Below, one piece after another: positions 1-5,002 of a stretch of DNA of 5,002 nt. The notes below the pieces were generated by a model. The model was not told the origin of the DNA and did no database searches. It saw nothing but the letters and a program-made list of their open reading frames with translations. Location: NCBI GenBank assembly GCA_035291645.1, contig DATDRQ010000387.1, positions 1 through 5,002 of the forward strand. Direction: 5' to 3'. Each line of letters starts with the position of its first letter. The stretch's first letter is position 1. The position numbers and the translations under genes were made by a program. The stretch comes from DATDRQ01 sp035291645. GTDB lineage: Bacteria > Chloroflexota > Anaerolineae > Anaerolineales > UBA4823.

Positions 1-23
1 TCCCGATGAATTATCTTACCTTA

Positions 24-52
24 ATAATGGATCGGATTTCGTCGTTTGTCAA
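24..52 (-). promoter_or_regulatory. Candidate leftward promoter at the left edge
   Basis: On the minus strand a perfect TTGACA (47-52) is followed after 17 bases by CATTAT (24-29), which matches four of six -10 positions. Transcription would start near base 17 and run out of the window to the left, so a divergently transcribed gene probably begins just beyond the edge. No start codon or ribosome site for it is visible here. The exact -35 box and ideal spacing support it; the imperfect -10 box and AT-rich surroundings, where such matches occur by chance, weaken it. Confidence 0.35.
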
Positions 53-144
53 CTATTTTTCTGATTTCCGCGTTTCTGCGCAATCATTGTGACGCGGATT
101 CGGCGAGATTACATGAAAACCGGTTCTAGTCGAACACCCGAGAT

Positions 145-163
145 CTGGAAGATAATCTTCCAG
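145..163. promoter_or_regulatory. Perfect 19-bp palindrome, possible operator
   Basis: CTGGAAGAT, a central A, then ATCTTCCAG: both nine-base arms match exactly. It lies 39 bases upstream of the -35 box of the acyltransferase promoter candidate and between the two divergent promoter candidates. With a one-base centre it suits binding by a dimeric regulator better than an RNA hairpin, and it is not followed by a T tract. Which regulator would bind, and whether one does, cannot be told from the sequence. Confidence 0.4.
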
Positions 164-202
164 GCCAATTTCGATTCCCAAGCGATATTTGTTATGATCA
201 GC

Positions 203-232
203 TTGACAAGCAGATATTCTCCATTCTAAAAT
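203..232 (+). promoter_or_regulatory. Sigma-70-type promoter for the acyltransferase gene
   Basis: A perfect -35 box TTGACA (203-208) is followed after 18 bases by TAAAAT (227-232), five of six matches to the -10 consensus. Transcription should begin around base 239, leaving a leader of roughly 59 bases before the ATG at 298. The leader ends in a good ribosome site (AAGGTGG, 284-290, seven bases before the start). No other gene lies between, so this is the natural promoter of the PlsC-type gene. Confidence 0.6.
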
Positions 233-297
233 AAGGGTGACAGTAGAGAGAGGGTAACTTTAATCACCGGCCGAGCTCTCTGGAAGGTGGGGCTTCT

Positions 298-969
298 ATG
301 GACGTATGGTACAACGTCGCAAAAAGTATCGTCAAAACGTACCTTGCTTTGTTTGTCGATTCCATTCAAATCCAGGGAAAAGAAAATCTACCTCCTGGAC
401 CCAAAATCATCGTTGCGAACCACCCGCACGTCACCGATGGTTTTGTATTGCCTTTTATCATCCCCGAAAAAATTCATTTCCTTATCCAGGCGGAGACTTT
501 TGGTTTGCCGGTAATTGGGAAGATCCTGGCTTTGGCCGACCAGATCCCGGTTTACGTCGGGCGCGGCCAGGAAGCCCTGGAGATCGCCCGCCAGAGACTG
601 GTCCTGGGCCACACCGTTGCCATTTTTCCAGAGGGAAAGCTGAGCGGTTCGAAGGAAATCCGCCGGGCAGGGGCGGGCGCCACGCTGCTGGCGCTCAACA
701 GCGGGGCTCCATTGGTGCCGATCGGGTTCTACGTTCCACCGGAGTTCATCCGCAAGATCGACGGGCACTTCCACGATCGCTCAACGGTCGGCTGGTGGCA
801 GTTTGGGGGGCGGTGCGTGGTGCGGATCGGGGAGCCCTGGCAACCGATGATCACGGCTACCTCGGACAGGAGCTACCGGGCCTTGCGCGATATGACCGAC
901 CGGATGATGGTGCGCGTCCAGGAGCTGGTCCAGCAGGCAGCCGCCTCCTTCCAGTCCAGCCAGAGATAA
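298..969 (+). CDS. PlsC-type lysophospholipid / glycerol-3-phosphate acyltransferase family protein
   Basis: Predicted 223-residue acyltransferase of the LPLAT/PlsC family, which transfers an acyl chain to lysophosphatidic acid or a similar acceptor at the inner face of the cytoplasmic membrane. The family blocks are all present in order: catalytic NHPHVTD (H42 and D47 of the HX4D motif), the IPVYVGRG block (83-90) containing the conserved arginine, FPEGKLS (110-116) for acceptor phosphate binding, and a VPI block (140-142). No clear transmembrane helix is seen, although the N-terminus (residues 8-20) is hydrophobic and may sit on the membrane. The ATG at 298 is chosen because AAGGTGG ends seven bases before it and the homologous part starts soon after. 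It is a monocistronic gene ending at a hairpin. The precise acceptor is uncertain; relatives act on glycerophospholipids, ornithine lipids or other lipids, so no gene symbol is given. Confidence 0.88.
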   Translation: MDVWYNVAKSIVKTYLALFVDSIQIQGKENLPPGPKIIVANHPHVTDGFVLPFIIPEKIHFLIQAETFGLPVIGKILALADQIPVYVGRGQEALEIARQRLVLGHTVAIFPEGKLSGSKEIRRAGAGATLLALNSGAPLVPIGFYVPPEFIRKIDGHFHDRSTVGWWQFGGRCVVRIGEPWQPMITATSDRSYRALRDMTDRMMVRVQELVQQAAASFQSSQR

Positions 970-993
970 AAGCGAGTTTATATCGATTAATAA

Positions 994-1025
994 ATCACAT
1001 CCCGGGAGGCAGTCCGGGATGTGAT
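994..1025. terminator. Bidirectional terminator hairpin between convergent genes
   Basis: ATCACATCCCGG (994-1005) and CCGGGATGTGAT (1014-1025) form a perfect 12-bp stem with an 8-base loop. It sits 24 bases after the acyltransferase stop and 24 bases beyond the PspC-gene stop, so it can serve both convergent transcripts. On the plus strand it is followed by CTTGTTTA and on the minus strand by TTATTAATC. Both tails are only moderately T-rich, so termination efficiency may be modest, but position and stem strength make the role convincing. Confidence 0.75.
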
Positions 1026-1049
1026 CTTGTTTATGAAGCGGCGGGTAAT

Positions 1050-1250
1050 TTAATTGCTGGGGACGATCAGCCACATAATAAAATAAACGAGCAGGCCAGG
1101 TATACCGCCGGGAATCAAGGCGATCAAGAACCCCAAACGGAACCAGGTCGGGCTGATGCCGAAGAACTCTCCCAGGCCTCCACAGACTCCGGCGATCACG
1201 CGGTTTTGGCGAGAGCGGCGTAAGGGCCCTCGCGAGCTAACTTGAAGCAT
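1050..1250 (-). CDS. Small PspC-domain membrane protein
   Basis: A 66-residue protein that is essentially one PspC domain. A basic N-terminal stretch (RRSRQNR, residues 11-17) leads into the family signature VIAGVCGGLGEFFGI (18-32). A hydrophobic segment from about residue 37 to 64, interrupted by PGG, then forms one long or two short membrane helices, ending at IVPSN. PspC-domain proteins are inner-membrane proteins; the enterobacterial one belongs to the phage-shock envelope stress response. Stand-alone mini-PspC proteins like this are common in other phyla and their role is poorly defined, so no function is assigned beyond the family. The start is firmly set by AAGGAGGTT (ribosome site with AGGAGG at 1257-1262), six bases before the ATG. 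An 87-base gap separates it from the methyltransferase gene, so it may have its own promoter, though none is clear. Confidence 0.88.
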   Translation of the reverse strand: MLQVSSRGPLRRSRQNRVIAGVCGGLGEFFGISPTWFRLGFLIALIPGGIPGLLVYFIMWLIVPSN

Positions 1251-1254
1251 CGGG

Positions 1255-1264
1255 AACCTCCTTT
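1255..1264 (-). promoter_or_regulatory. Near-perfect ribosome binding site of the PspC gene
   Basis: On the minus strand the bases read AAAGGAGGTT, an almost full complement of the 16S rRNA tail, with six bases before the ATG at 1250. It is the strongest ribosome site in the window and suggests a highly translated small protein. Confidence 0.85.
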
Positions 1265-1337
1265 TTGGTTTTCCTTTATCATCATTTCCATTGATTATTT
1301 ACGCATCGCAAGTTAAAAGGTCGCGAAAGATGCCGAC

Positions 1338-1979
1338 TTAGATCTTGACTGAGAGCAGGGTGCCGTCTCCAGCGGGGTAGATGGTGCTGATCAAGCGTGG
1401 ATCGGAGGCCAGCCGGGCGTTGAACGCACGCATGATGGGGGTGAATTCATCTTCAGGCGCCTGCCCGGTCACGCTCCCTCTACGGAATGCGTTGTGTGCG
1501 GCGATCACCCCGCCGGGGCGAGTATTCTCTACCGCCCATTCGAAATAGAGCGGGTAGCCGGGTTTATCGGCGTCGATAAAGACGAAATCGAAGGGTCCTT
1601 CGTGGCTGAGAAGCGGGAGCAGTGCGCCGGCTTCTCCCACACGGACTTCAACCCGGTCGTCCAGGCCGGCAGCCGCAAAGTGAGCCCGGGCGACGTCCGC
1701 ATGCTTGAGGTCCTTATCGATGCTGATCAGCCTCCCACCGGGAAGCAAGCCGCGGGCGATCCAGATGCCGCTGTAACCGCCCAGCGTCCCTAATTCCAGC
1801 GCCAGGCGCACACCGCACGCCCGCACCAGGAACTGCAAGAAGCGCCCCTCTTCGGGTTTTATAGAGATGCCTGGCAAACCCAGGCGGAGGGAATCTTCCC
1901 GAGCAAGCTGCAGGGCTTCATCTTCTCCGGCGAAAATGCGGGTGATGTACTGGCTGACCTGGTCGTTGTAAACTGTCAT
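1338..1979 (-). CDS. SAM-dependent O-methyltransferase, family 3 (catechol/caffeoyl-CoA type)
   Basis: Predicted 213-residue cytosolic class I methyltransferase of the caffeoyl-CoA/catechol O-methyltransferase family, about the usual bacterial length. Visible are motif I ELGTLGGYSG (62-71) for S-adenosylmethionine, the acidic residue of motif II in LISIDKD (D88), and the metal-binding FIDADKPGY block (134-142). At the place where plant and many bacterial members have a metal-binding Asp-Asn pair, this protein has His162-Asn163 (AAHNAFRRGSV). The ATG at 1979 is preferred because AGGAG (1989-1993) lies nine bases upstream. A GTG at 2003 would add eight residues and overlap the peptidase stop as GTGA, but it has a poor ribosome site. 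The gene lies 20 bases downstream of the M28 peptidase gene and is surely co-transcribed with it. The substrate is unknown; a small hydroxylated aromatic or similar metabolite is typical of the family. Confidence 0.85.
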   Translation of the reverse strand: MTVYNDQVSQYITRIFAGEDEALQLAREDSLRLGLPGISIKPEEGRFLQFLVRACGVRLALELGTLGGYSGIWIARGLLPGGRLISIDKDLKHADVARAHFAAAGLDDRVEVRVGEAGALLPLLSHEGPFDFVFIDADKPGYPLYFEWAVENTRPGGVIAAHNAFRRGSVTGQAPEDEFTPIMRAFNARLASDPRLISTIYPAGDGTLLSVKI

Positions 1980-1999
1980 CCTGGTTGGCTCCTGCCCTG

Positions 2000-3313
2000 T
2001 CACCGGGTTCCCGGGAGTATAGGTAACGTGTTCCGGCTCAACGGGATGAATGTCAGGTGCTCTATCGCCGGGAGAAGTTGAAGTTCTATCTCCAGCTCCT
2101 GGTCCTTCAAAATGGCGATCTCCTGGCTTTTGGCAGGGGAATAGCCGGTGGCATCGGCGCTCACCTCATGAATGGCAGCCGGGAGGCTTATCCGGAAGCG
2201 CCCGGTCTGGTCGGATAAGCTGGTGCGAGTATAACCCGCCTCGGGATTATGCAAGGAAACCACCGCATTGGAGACGGGCAGTCCGGTCAGCTGGTCGGTC
2301 ACCTGGCCGGACAGGGCGCCCCAGCCTGGATCGACCAGGCAACCCATGTGCGCCAGGGTTGCCAGGCTGGCTTTGACCATGTTCGTGTAATATGCAGGGT
2401 CGTCCAAATAATCTAGTTGGTCGTAGATCGAGTGATAATACGGATTGAAATCTTCGAAATCCTCGATAGCCAGGATGGCGGAGTAATCGTAGGTCCAGAA
2501 GCTGGCGTGGTCACTGCGGTCGGTGCCTATCGTGATAATCTGGGGATCCAAATCCAGGTCGTAGGCTGAGACGACCTGCTGGAAGAGCATTGCCAGTGAG
2601 AGGGTGCCCGGTATGCCAGAATGGGTGTGCAGTTCCATGGCAGGCTGGCTGCCCGGTTTGTTCCAGGCGATCATATCCAGATTGAGGATACCGCGCAAGT
2701 CCTCACCAGCGTTATAGACCTGTTCGGCGTAGGCCTGGCTGCCCACCAGGCCCTGTTCCTCGCCGGCGAAGTTGACAAAGCGCAGGGTGCAGGCGAAATC
2801 GTAGCGGCTGAGGATCTCGGCTGCCAGCATGACTGCTACGGTCCCGCTGGCGTTGTCGTCGGCGCCAGGCGCCAAATCTCCACCCGGGGCGCTATCATAA
2901 TGGCTGGTGATCAGGTAGACGCGCTCCGGGTAGAGGCTACCAGGCTTCTCGGCGACGACGTTGGAAAGAACCCGGTTGTAAAAGTCGAACTCGTCGTAGG
3001 CTACGTCCAGGTCGAGGTCCTTGTAAAACTCAAACAGGTAGCGGGCGGCTTTTTGGACCGGTTTACCGCTGAAGGAGTTGCGGGTTTGGATGGTGTATGG
3101 CTGCCCGCCGATCGTCGCCTGCCATTCCCCGCTCAGGTCACCGGTCAGCCGGTAGATCCGCCCGGGATCGATCTGATCGATCATGAATTGCACGAGCGGG
3201 TCCGGCGCGGTGAGATCATCCGGCAGGCCGGCCTGGCTGTCGGCCGGGCTGACTGGAGTGATGAGCAAGGCCACCAGCAGAAGGGAAAGAAAAAAAGTTA
3301 CTCTACGAGCCAT
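2000..3313 (-). CDS. Secreted M28-family zinc aminopeptidase with C-terminal carboxypeptidase-regulatory-like domain
   Basis: Predicted 437-residue exported peptidase of family M28, which removes N-terminal residues from peptides using two zinc ions. A signal peptide (MARR, then a hydrophobic core to about residue 20, with likely cleavage near 24-28) sends it out of the cytoplasm; no lipobox cysteine is seen. All expected catalytic residues are visible: H138 (SHYDS), D153 (GADDNASG), E185 and E186 (AGEEQG), D213 (NLDMIAW) and H294 (YYHSIYD). After Cys325 a beta-rich segment (about 333-414, GALSGQVTD to LQLLP) resembles the carboxypeptidase regulatory-like fold found as an accessory domain on secreted enzymes. 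The ATG at 3313 is chosen because it begins the signal peptide and has GGAAAG five bases upstream. The longer frame from 3352 starts with TTG and adds 13 residues that spoil the signal peptide. The start overlaps the end of a broken deacetylase gene. Substrate preference is not readable. Confidence 0.88.
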   Translation of the reverse strand: MARRVTFFLSLLLVALLITPVSPADSQAGLPDDLTAPDPLVQFMIDQIDPGRIYRLTGDLSGEWQATIGGQPYTIQTRNSFSGKPVQKAARYLFEFYKDLDLDVAYDEFDFYNRVLSNVVAEKPGSLYPERVYLITSHYDSAPGGDLAPGADDNASGTVAVMLAAEILSRYDFACTLRFVNFAGEEQGLVGSQAYAEQVYNAGEDLRGILNLDMIAWNKPGSQPAMELHTHSGIPGTLSLAMLFQQVVSAYDLDLDPQIITIGTDRSDHASFWTYDYSAILAIEDFEDFNPYYHSIYDQLDYLDDPAYYTNMVKASLATLAHMGCLVDPGWGALSGQVTDQLTGLPVSNAVVSLHNPEAGYTRTSLSDQTGRFRISLPAAIHEVSADATGYSPAKSQEIAILKDQELEIELQLLPAIEHLTFIPLSRNTLPILPGTR

Positions 3314-3533
3314 AAAGACTTTCCAGGGAATGGATCGAATACCTGGCAGCAATTCGAACGGAATGCACGAGCAGCTGCTGCTCGTCGGCGGCTGGCTCCG
3401 GAACGCTCAGGTCAGCCTCTGGGAGGATTTGTCCAGCCAGGATGCGCTCGCTCAGGCGGGCGTACTTCTGGAGTGGAAAGCGGTGACCGTCTGGCAGAGG
3501 CAGCGGGAGGTGATCGCTGTAGAAGGCTCTCAT
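3303..3533 (-). pseudogene. Truncated N-terminus of a histone-deacetylase-family gene
   Basis: An open frame of 76 codons whose first 57 residues look like the start of bacterial histone deacetylase/AcuC/acetylpolyamine amidohydrolase-family proteins. It opens with MRAFYSDH, a Pro-Leu stretch, GHRFP (16-20), KYARL (23-27), then VPEPAADEQQLLVH (44-57). Intact members run to about 300 residues and normally continue with a VH-x-P-x-Y segment and then the zinc-binding Asp-His-Asp core. Here the similarity stops at His57 (about base 3363), and 19 unrelated residues follow before a TAG at 3303-3305. All catalytic parts are missing, so the product cannot be a working deacetylase. The frame overlaps the peptidase ATG by 11 bases and may now act only as a translated leader for it. 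A deletion joining the two genes, or an assembly join, would explain it. A genuine small protein is less likely. Confidence 0.7.
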
Positions 3534-3550
3534 CAGATGGAAAACGACTC

Positions 3551-3580
3551 GTTATACCAGTTACAGGGACGCACTACCAA
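3551..3580 (-). promoter_or_regulatory. Candidate promoter for the deacetylase remnant and peptidase genes
   Basis: On the minus strand TTGGTA (3575-3580) is followed after 18 bases by TATAAC (3551-3556), four and five matches to consensus. Transcription would start near 3544, only about ten bases before the ATG at 3533, which has no convincing ribosome site. It overlaps the last codons of the nitroreductase gene. It could drive the remnant-peptidase-methyltransferase run, although read-through from the upstream cassette is also possible because no terminator is seen. Confidence 0.35.
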
Positions 3581-4098
3581 TGCTGCCAATGGACGATTTC
3601 GGGAAGGGGACGGCGCCCGCCTTTCTGGGGTGGGCGGTTAAGCGTTTCTGGTTCGAGAGGGTATCCAAAGGAAAGGGCGATCCGCAGGTGCCATTCCCCC
3701 GGAAAGCCGAGCGCCTGCCGGGCTTTCTCCGGCTTGTAGATCGACGCCAGGCAGGAGCCGACACCCAGCTCCCAGGCAGCCAGCTGCATGTAGGCGGCGG
3801 CCTGCCCGGCATCGAACATGATGCTGAAGCGCTGGGCCGGGTCGGGAGTCAGGATGGCGACCCCCAGGGCGGCGCCAGCCAGGTGCCCGGCCCAGTCACC
3901 CGCCTCCGAAAGCGATTTCAGGGCGGATTTTTCGGTGATAGCGATGAATTGCCAGGGCTGGGTGTTCTTGGAGGATTGGGCGCGCCGCCCGGCATCGAGA
4001 ATTCTGAGGATGGTTTCCCCGGGCAGGGGATCGGGAGTTAATTTACGCACGGCGCGTTTGAGACGGATAGCCTCGGACACGCTCAGAGAGAGGTTCAT
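3574..4098 (-). CDS. Nitroreductase-family FMN-dependent oxidoreductase
   Basis: Predicted 174-residue cytosolic flavoprotein of the nitroreductase family, normally a homodimer binding FMN and using NAD(P)H to reduce nitro compounds, quinones or other electron acceptors. FMN-contacting blocks are in place: RAVRKL (15-20), AQSSKNTQPW (40-49; many relatives read APSGGNTQPW), DAGQAAAYMQLAAWELGVGS (96-115) for the dimer interface and flavin, FGYP (144-147), and the C-terminal GGRRPLPEIVH (160-170). Length fits the short subfamily. The ATG at 4098 is chosen because the similarity begins there and GGAG (4103-4106) lies four bases upstream; the longer frame from 4170 merely runs through the toxin gene. 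Its ATG overlaps the toxin stop as ATGA, a sign of translational coupling, so it is transcribed with the toxin-antitoxin genes. The physiological substrate cannot be told from the sequence. Confidence 0.85.
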   Translation of the reverse strand: MNLSLSVSEAIRLKRAVRKLTPDPLPGETILRILDAGRRAQSSKNTQPWQFIAITEKSALKSLSEAGDWAGHLAGAALGVAILTPDPAQRFSIMFDAGQAAAYMQLAAWELGVGSCLASIYKPEKARQALGFPGEWHLRIALSFGYPLEPETLNRPPQKGGRRPLPEIVHWQHW

Positions 4099-4436
4099 GA
4101 TGCTCCAATCACAATCTGGATGGCTTTCAAGATTTGCTCGATTTGATCTTTTTGCAGAGCGCCAAGGCAATGGATAAAACGATCCTGCGACACCGAACGG
4201 ATCTGGAAAGCGTCGGCTGCGGAAGGTTTAGCCAATCCGTTCTGCGTATCCGGCGAAATTGGGACCAGCCAGGCTGCTATGGAATAACGGTCTTTCCAAT
4301 CGGTCAGAGGCACGATCACTCGCAATGGGAGGATGCCGATGGCATCCTCGCTGACAATGACAGCCGGACGCGTTTTACGGATCTCAGCGCCGATGGTCGG
4401 GTCGAGATTGATCAGCCATATTTCCCCTTTACGCAT
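4095..4436 (-). CDS. MazF/PemK-type toxin, predicted mRNA endoribonuclease
   Basis: Predicted 113-residue toxin of the MazF/PemK/Kid family, which cuts RNA at short sequence-specific sites when not held by its antitoxin. The fold is recognisable from MRKGEIWLINLDPTIGAEI (1-19), KTRPAVIVS (21-29) and VIVPLTD (40-46). Arg23 and Thr45 fall where the catalytic Arg and Thr of Bacillus MazF are found, so the enzyme looks intact, and length is normal. Of three nearby in-frame ATGs (4451, 4445, 4436), the one at 4436 is preferred. It begins at the conserved MRKGEIW and has GGGG (4446-4449) nine bases upstream. This gives an 8-base overlap with the antitoxin stop, typical of coupled pairs. The stop overlaps the nitroreductase start. 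Expression should be controlled by the antitoxin-toxin complex at the operator upstream. Confidence 0.9.
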   Translation of the reverse strand: MRKGEIWLINLDPTIGAEIRKTRPAVIVSEDAIGILPLRVIVPLTDWKDRYSIAAWLVPISPDTQNGLAKPSAADAFQIRSVSQDRFIHCLGALQKDQIEQILKAIQIVIGAS

Positions 4437-4662
4437 GGAAATCATCCCCATCCAAAGCCTGGAATGCAGTCAACTCAGGGTCTTTCTGGTACTCTTCCAG
4501 GAGTGCCTGGGCGGCGGTTGCCAGCGCCAACCGCCTGCGTTCGGCAATTTGATTGTCCACCATCTCGCGGATGACATCGGAAAGGCTGCGTTTTTCCTGA
4601 TGGGCGATTTCGGTGAGGGCTTTATGCTGTTCCAGTTCTAATAATATTTGTGTGCGGTACAT
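4429..4662 (-). CDS. Ribbon-helix-helix antitoxin partner of the MazF-type toxin
   Basis: Predicted 77-residue antitoxin. The N-terminal segment YRTQILLE (2-9) is the beta strand of a ribbon-helix-helix DNA-binding domain. Two helices follow (about 10-22 and 26-44, with RSLSDVIREMVDNQIAER between 25 and 42), and the molecule would bind the promoter as a dimer. The rest (about 45-77) is a helical, increasingly acidic tail ending DGDDFHA, the usual toxin-binding arm. The start at 4662 is set by AAAGGAG (4671-4677), eight bases upstream, and by the fold beginning there; the open frame extends to 4824 but would run through the promoter. It is the first gene of the cassette and likely represses it together with the toxin, using the inverted repeat at 4692-4721. 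Family assignment rests on pattern, not on a database match. Confidence 0.85.
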   Translation of the reverse strand: MYRTQILLELEQHKALTEIAHQEKRSLSDVIREMVDNQIAERRRLALATAAQALLEEYQKDPELTAFQALDGDDFHA

Positions 4663-4691
4663 TGGATATGCTCCTTTTACGTTCTCGGTAT

Positions 4692-4721
4692 ACACAAAAA
4701 TTATACACCCCATTTTTGTGT
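4692..4721. promoter_or_regulatory. Inverted-repeat operator over the toxin-antitoxin promoter
   Basis: On the plus strand ACACAAAAAT (4692-4701) and ATTTTTGTGT (4712-4721) are perfect ten-base inverted arms around a ten-base centre. One arm overlaps the -10 box; the other fills the rest of the spacer up to the edge of the -35 box. Arm centres lie 20 bases apart, about two helical turns, so two dimers could bind one face of the DNA. This is the expected position for repression by the ribbon-helix-helix antitoxin, which is inferred rather than shown. Confidence 0.7.
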
Positions 4722-4727
4722 TGTCAA
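4700..4727 (-). promoter_or_regulatory. Consensus promoter of the antitoxin-toxin-nitroreductase operon
   Basis: Minus strand TTGACA (4722-4727), a 16-base spacer, then TATAAT (4700-4705): both boxes match the sigma-70 consensus fully. Transcription should begin near 4693, about 30 bases before the antitoxin ATG, with the ribosome site AAAGGAG in between. Such a strong promoter covered by an operator is typical of toxin-antitoxin genes, which are transcribed strongly once repression is lifted. Confidence 0.85.
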
Positions 4728-4833
4728 GATGCATTAATTCATGCTGTAGGTTGATTACATTAGTTATTTCCCAGGGCGAAGACGAGATCTTTCGCACCGC
4801 CGACAGATCTACACCATAAACCACTCCCGGTGT

Positions 4834-5002
4834 TCAGCCGCGCTTCAAACCAAGCAACTGGTACAAACGCCCGATGTCCACATGTTCCGCCAACACCTGC
4901 TCGAACTCGGCCAGTTTGGCTGGCTGGCCCAGGCGGGATTTGCCGAAGACGCGCTCGATGGCTTCGATCGTCTCCATGGTATTGCCGCGCACCAGGAGCA
5001 CG
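4834..5002 (-). CDS. C-terminal end of an unrecognised protein (cut by the window edge)
   Basis: An open minus-strand frame enters from the right edge and ends at TGA (4834-4836), giving 55 complete C-terminal residues. They begin VLLVRGNTMETIEAIERVFG, pass through AKLAEFEQVLAEHVDIGRLY (28-47) and end QLLGLKRG. The codon bias (G/C at third positions) matches the neighbours, supporting real coding. The sequence looks mostly helical and soluble, with no membrane segment. I do not recognise the family from this tail. It reads in the same direction as the toxin-antitoxin genes but ends about 107 bases upstream of their promoter, so it is probably a separate transcription unit. Confidence 0.65.
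   Translation of the reverse strand, partial: VLLVRGNTMETIEAIERVFGKSRLGQPAKLAEFEQVLAEHVDIGRLYQLLGLKRG

Noticed and set aside
67..98. Inverted repeat TCCGCGT / ACGCGGA in the left non-coding region.
   Set aside because: Seven-base arms separated by 18 bases with no T tract or adjacent promoter; a chance match is plausible.
245..281. AGAGAGAG and CTCTCT in the acyltransferase leader, possibly pairing next to the ribosome site.
   Set aside because: Only six low-complexity pairs with a loop of about 25 bases; too weak to call a regulatory structure or riboswitch.
306..1223. Long plus-strand open frame of 305 codons running through the acyltransferase and beyond.
   Set aside because: It is a different frame over the PlsC motifs, passes through the terminator hairpin and lies antisense to the PspC gene; its translation is rich in Arg, Gly and Pro with no fold, as expected of a shadow frame.
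3369..3383. Palindrome GAGCAGCTGCTGCTC close to the deacetylase break.
   Set aside because: It is explained by the Glu-Gln-Gln-Leu-Leu codons; it lies inside the deacetylase-like part and gives no evidence for how the break arose.
3545..3556. Short self-complementary stretch AACGAGTCGTT downstream of the nitroreductase, as a terminator.
   Set aside because: Five-base arms with a one-base centre cannot form a stable hairpin; no terminator is called here.
2621..3739. Plus-strand open frame of 372 codons opposite the peptidase gene.
   Set aside because: The minus strand carries a full M28 active site here; the plus frame has no recognisable motifs and crosses two unrelated genes and a promoter region.
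4785..4812. Two AGATCT copies flanking a short spacer after the right-edge gene, as a terminator or attachment site.
   Set aside because: AGATCT is itself a palindrome, the stem would be six pairs with no T run, and no integrase or duplicated flank is present.

Overview
This is a chromosomal window of moderately GC-rich bacterial DNA with compact gene packing. All genes except the leftmost one read leftward on the minus strand. The gene set includes a small PspC protein, a secreted M28 peptidase with a carboxypeptidase-regulatory-like tail, the start of a histone-deacetylase-family gene, and a ribbon-helix-helix/MazF toxin-antitoxin pair. That mix, with consensus sigma-70-type promoters and AGGAGG ribosome sites, would suit an environmental bacterium such as an Anaerolineae-like Chloroflexota. 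The taxonomic guess is inference only; no marker gene is present.

Layout. Bases 1-297 are AT-rich and non-coding. They carry a strong promoter candidate for the rightward PlsC-type acyltransferase gene (298-969), a weaker leftward promoter candidate for a gene beyond the left edge, and a perfect 19-bp palindrome between the two. A 12-bp stem hairpin at 994-1025 separates the acyltransferase gene from the convergent PspC gene (1050-1250). Next on the minus strand are an O-methyltransferase gene (1338-1979) and, 20 bases upstream of it, a secreted M28-family zinc peptidase gene (2000-3313). The peptidase start overlaps the end of a broken histone deacetylase gene (3303-3533), of which only about 57 recognisable residues remain.

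Further right is a three-gene cassette: a ribbon-helix-helix antitoxin (4429-4662), a MazF-type toxin (4095-4436) and a nitroreductase-family flavoprotein (3574-4098). Each start overlaps the previous stop. The cassette is preceded by a perfect-consensus promoter (TTGACA, 16 bases, TATAAT) with a 10+10 inverted repeat lying across the -10 box and spacer, the expected layout of an autoregulated toxin-antitoxin operon. The right edge (4834-5002) holds the C-terminal 55 residues of an unrecognised protein.

Functionally this is a mixture: membrane lipid synthesis, a membrane-associated stress-type protein, an export-and-degrade peptidase with a co-transcribed methyltransferase, and a toxin-antitoxin module that appears to have acquired a flavoenzyme as a third gene. 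I see no clear previously undescribed system. The points most worth following are the toxin-antitoxin-nitroreductase coupling, the truncated deacetylase fused ahead of the peptidase, and the operator architecture.
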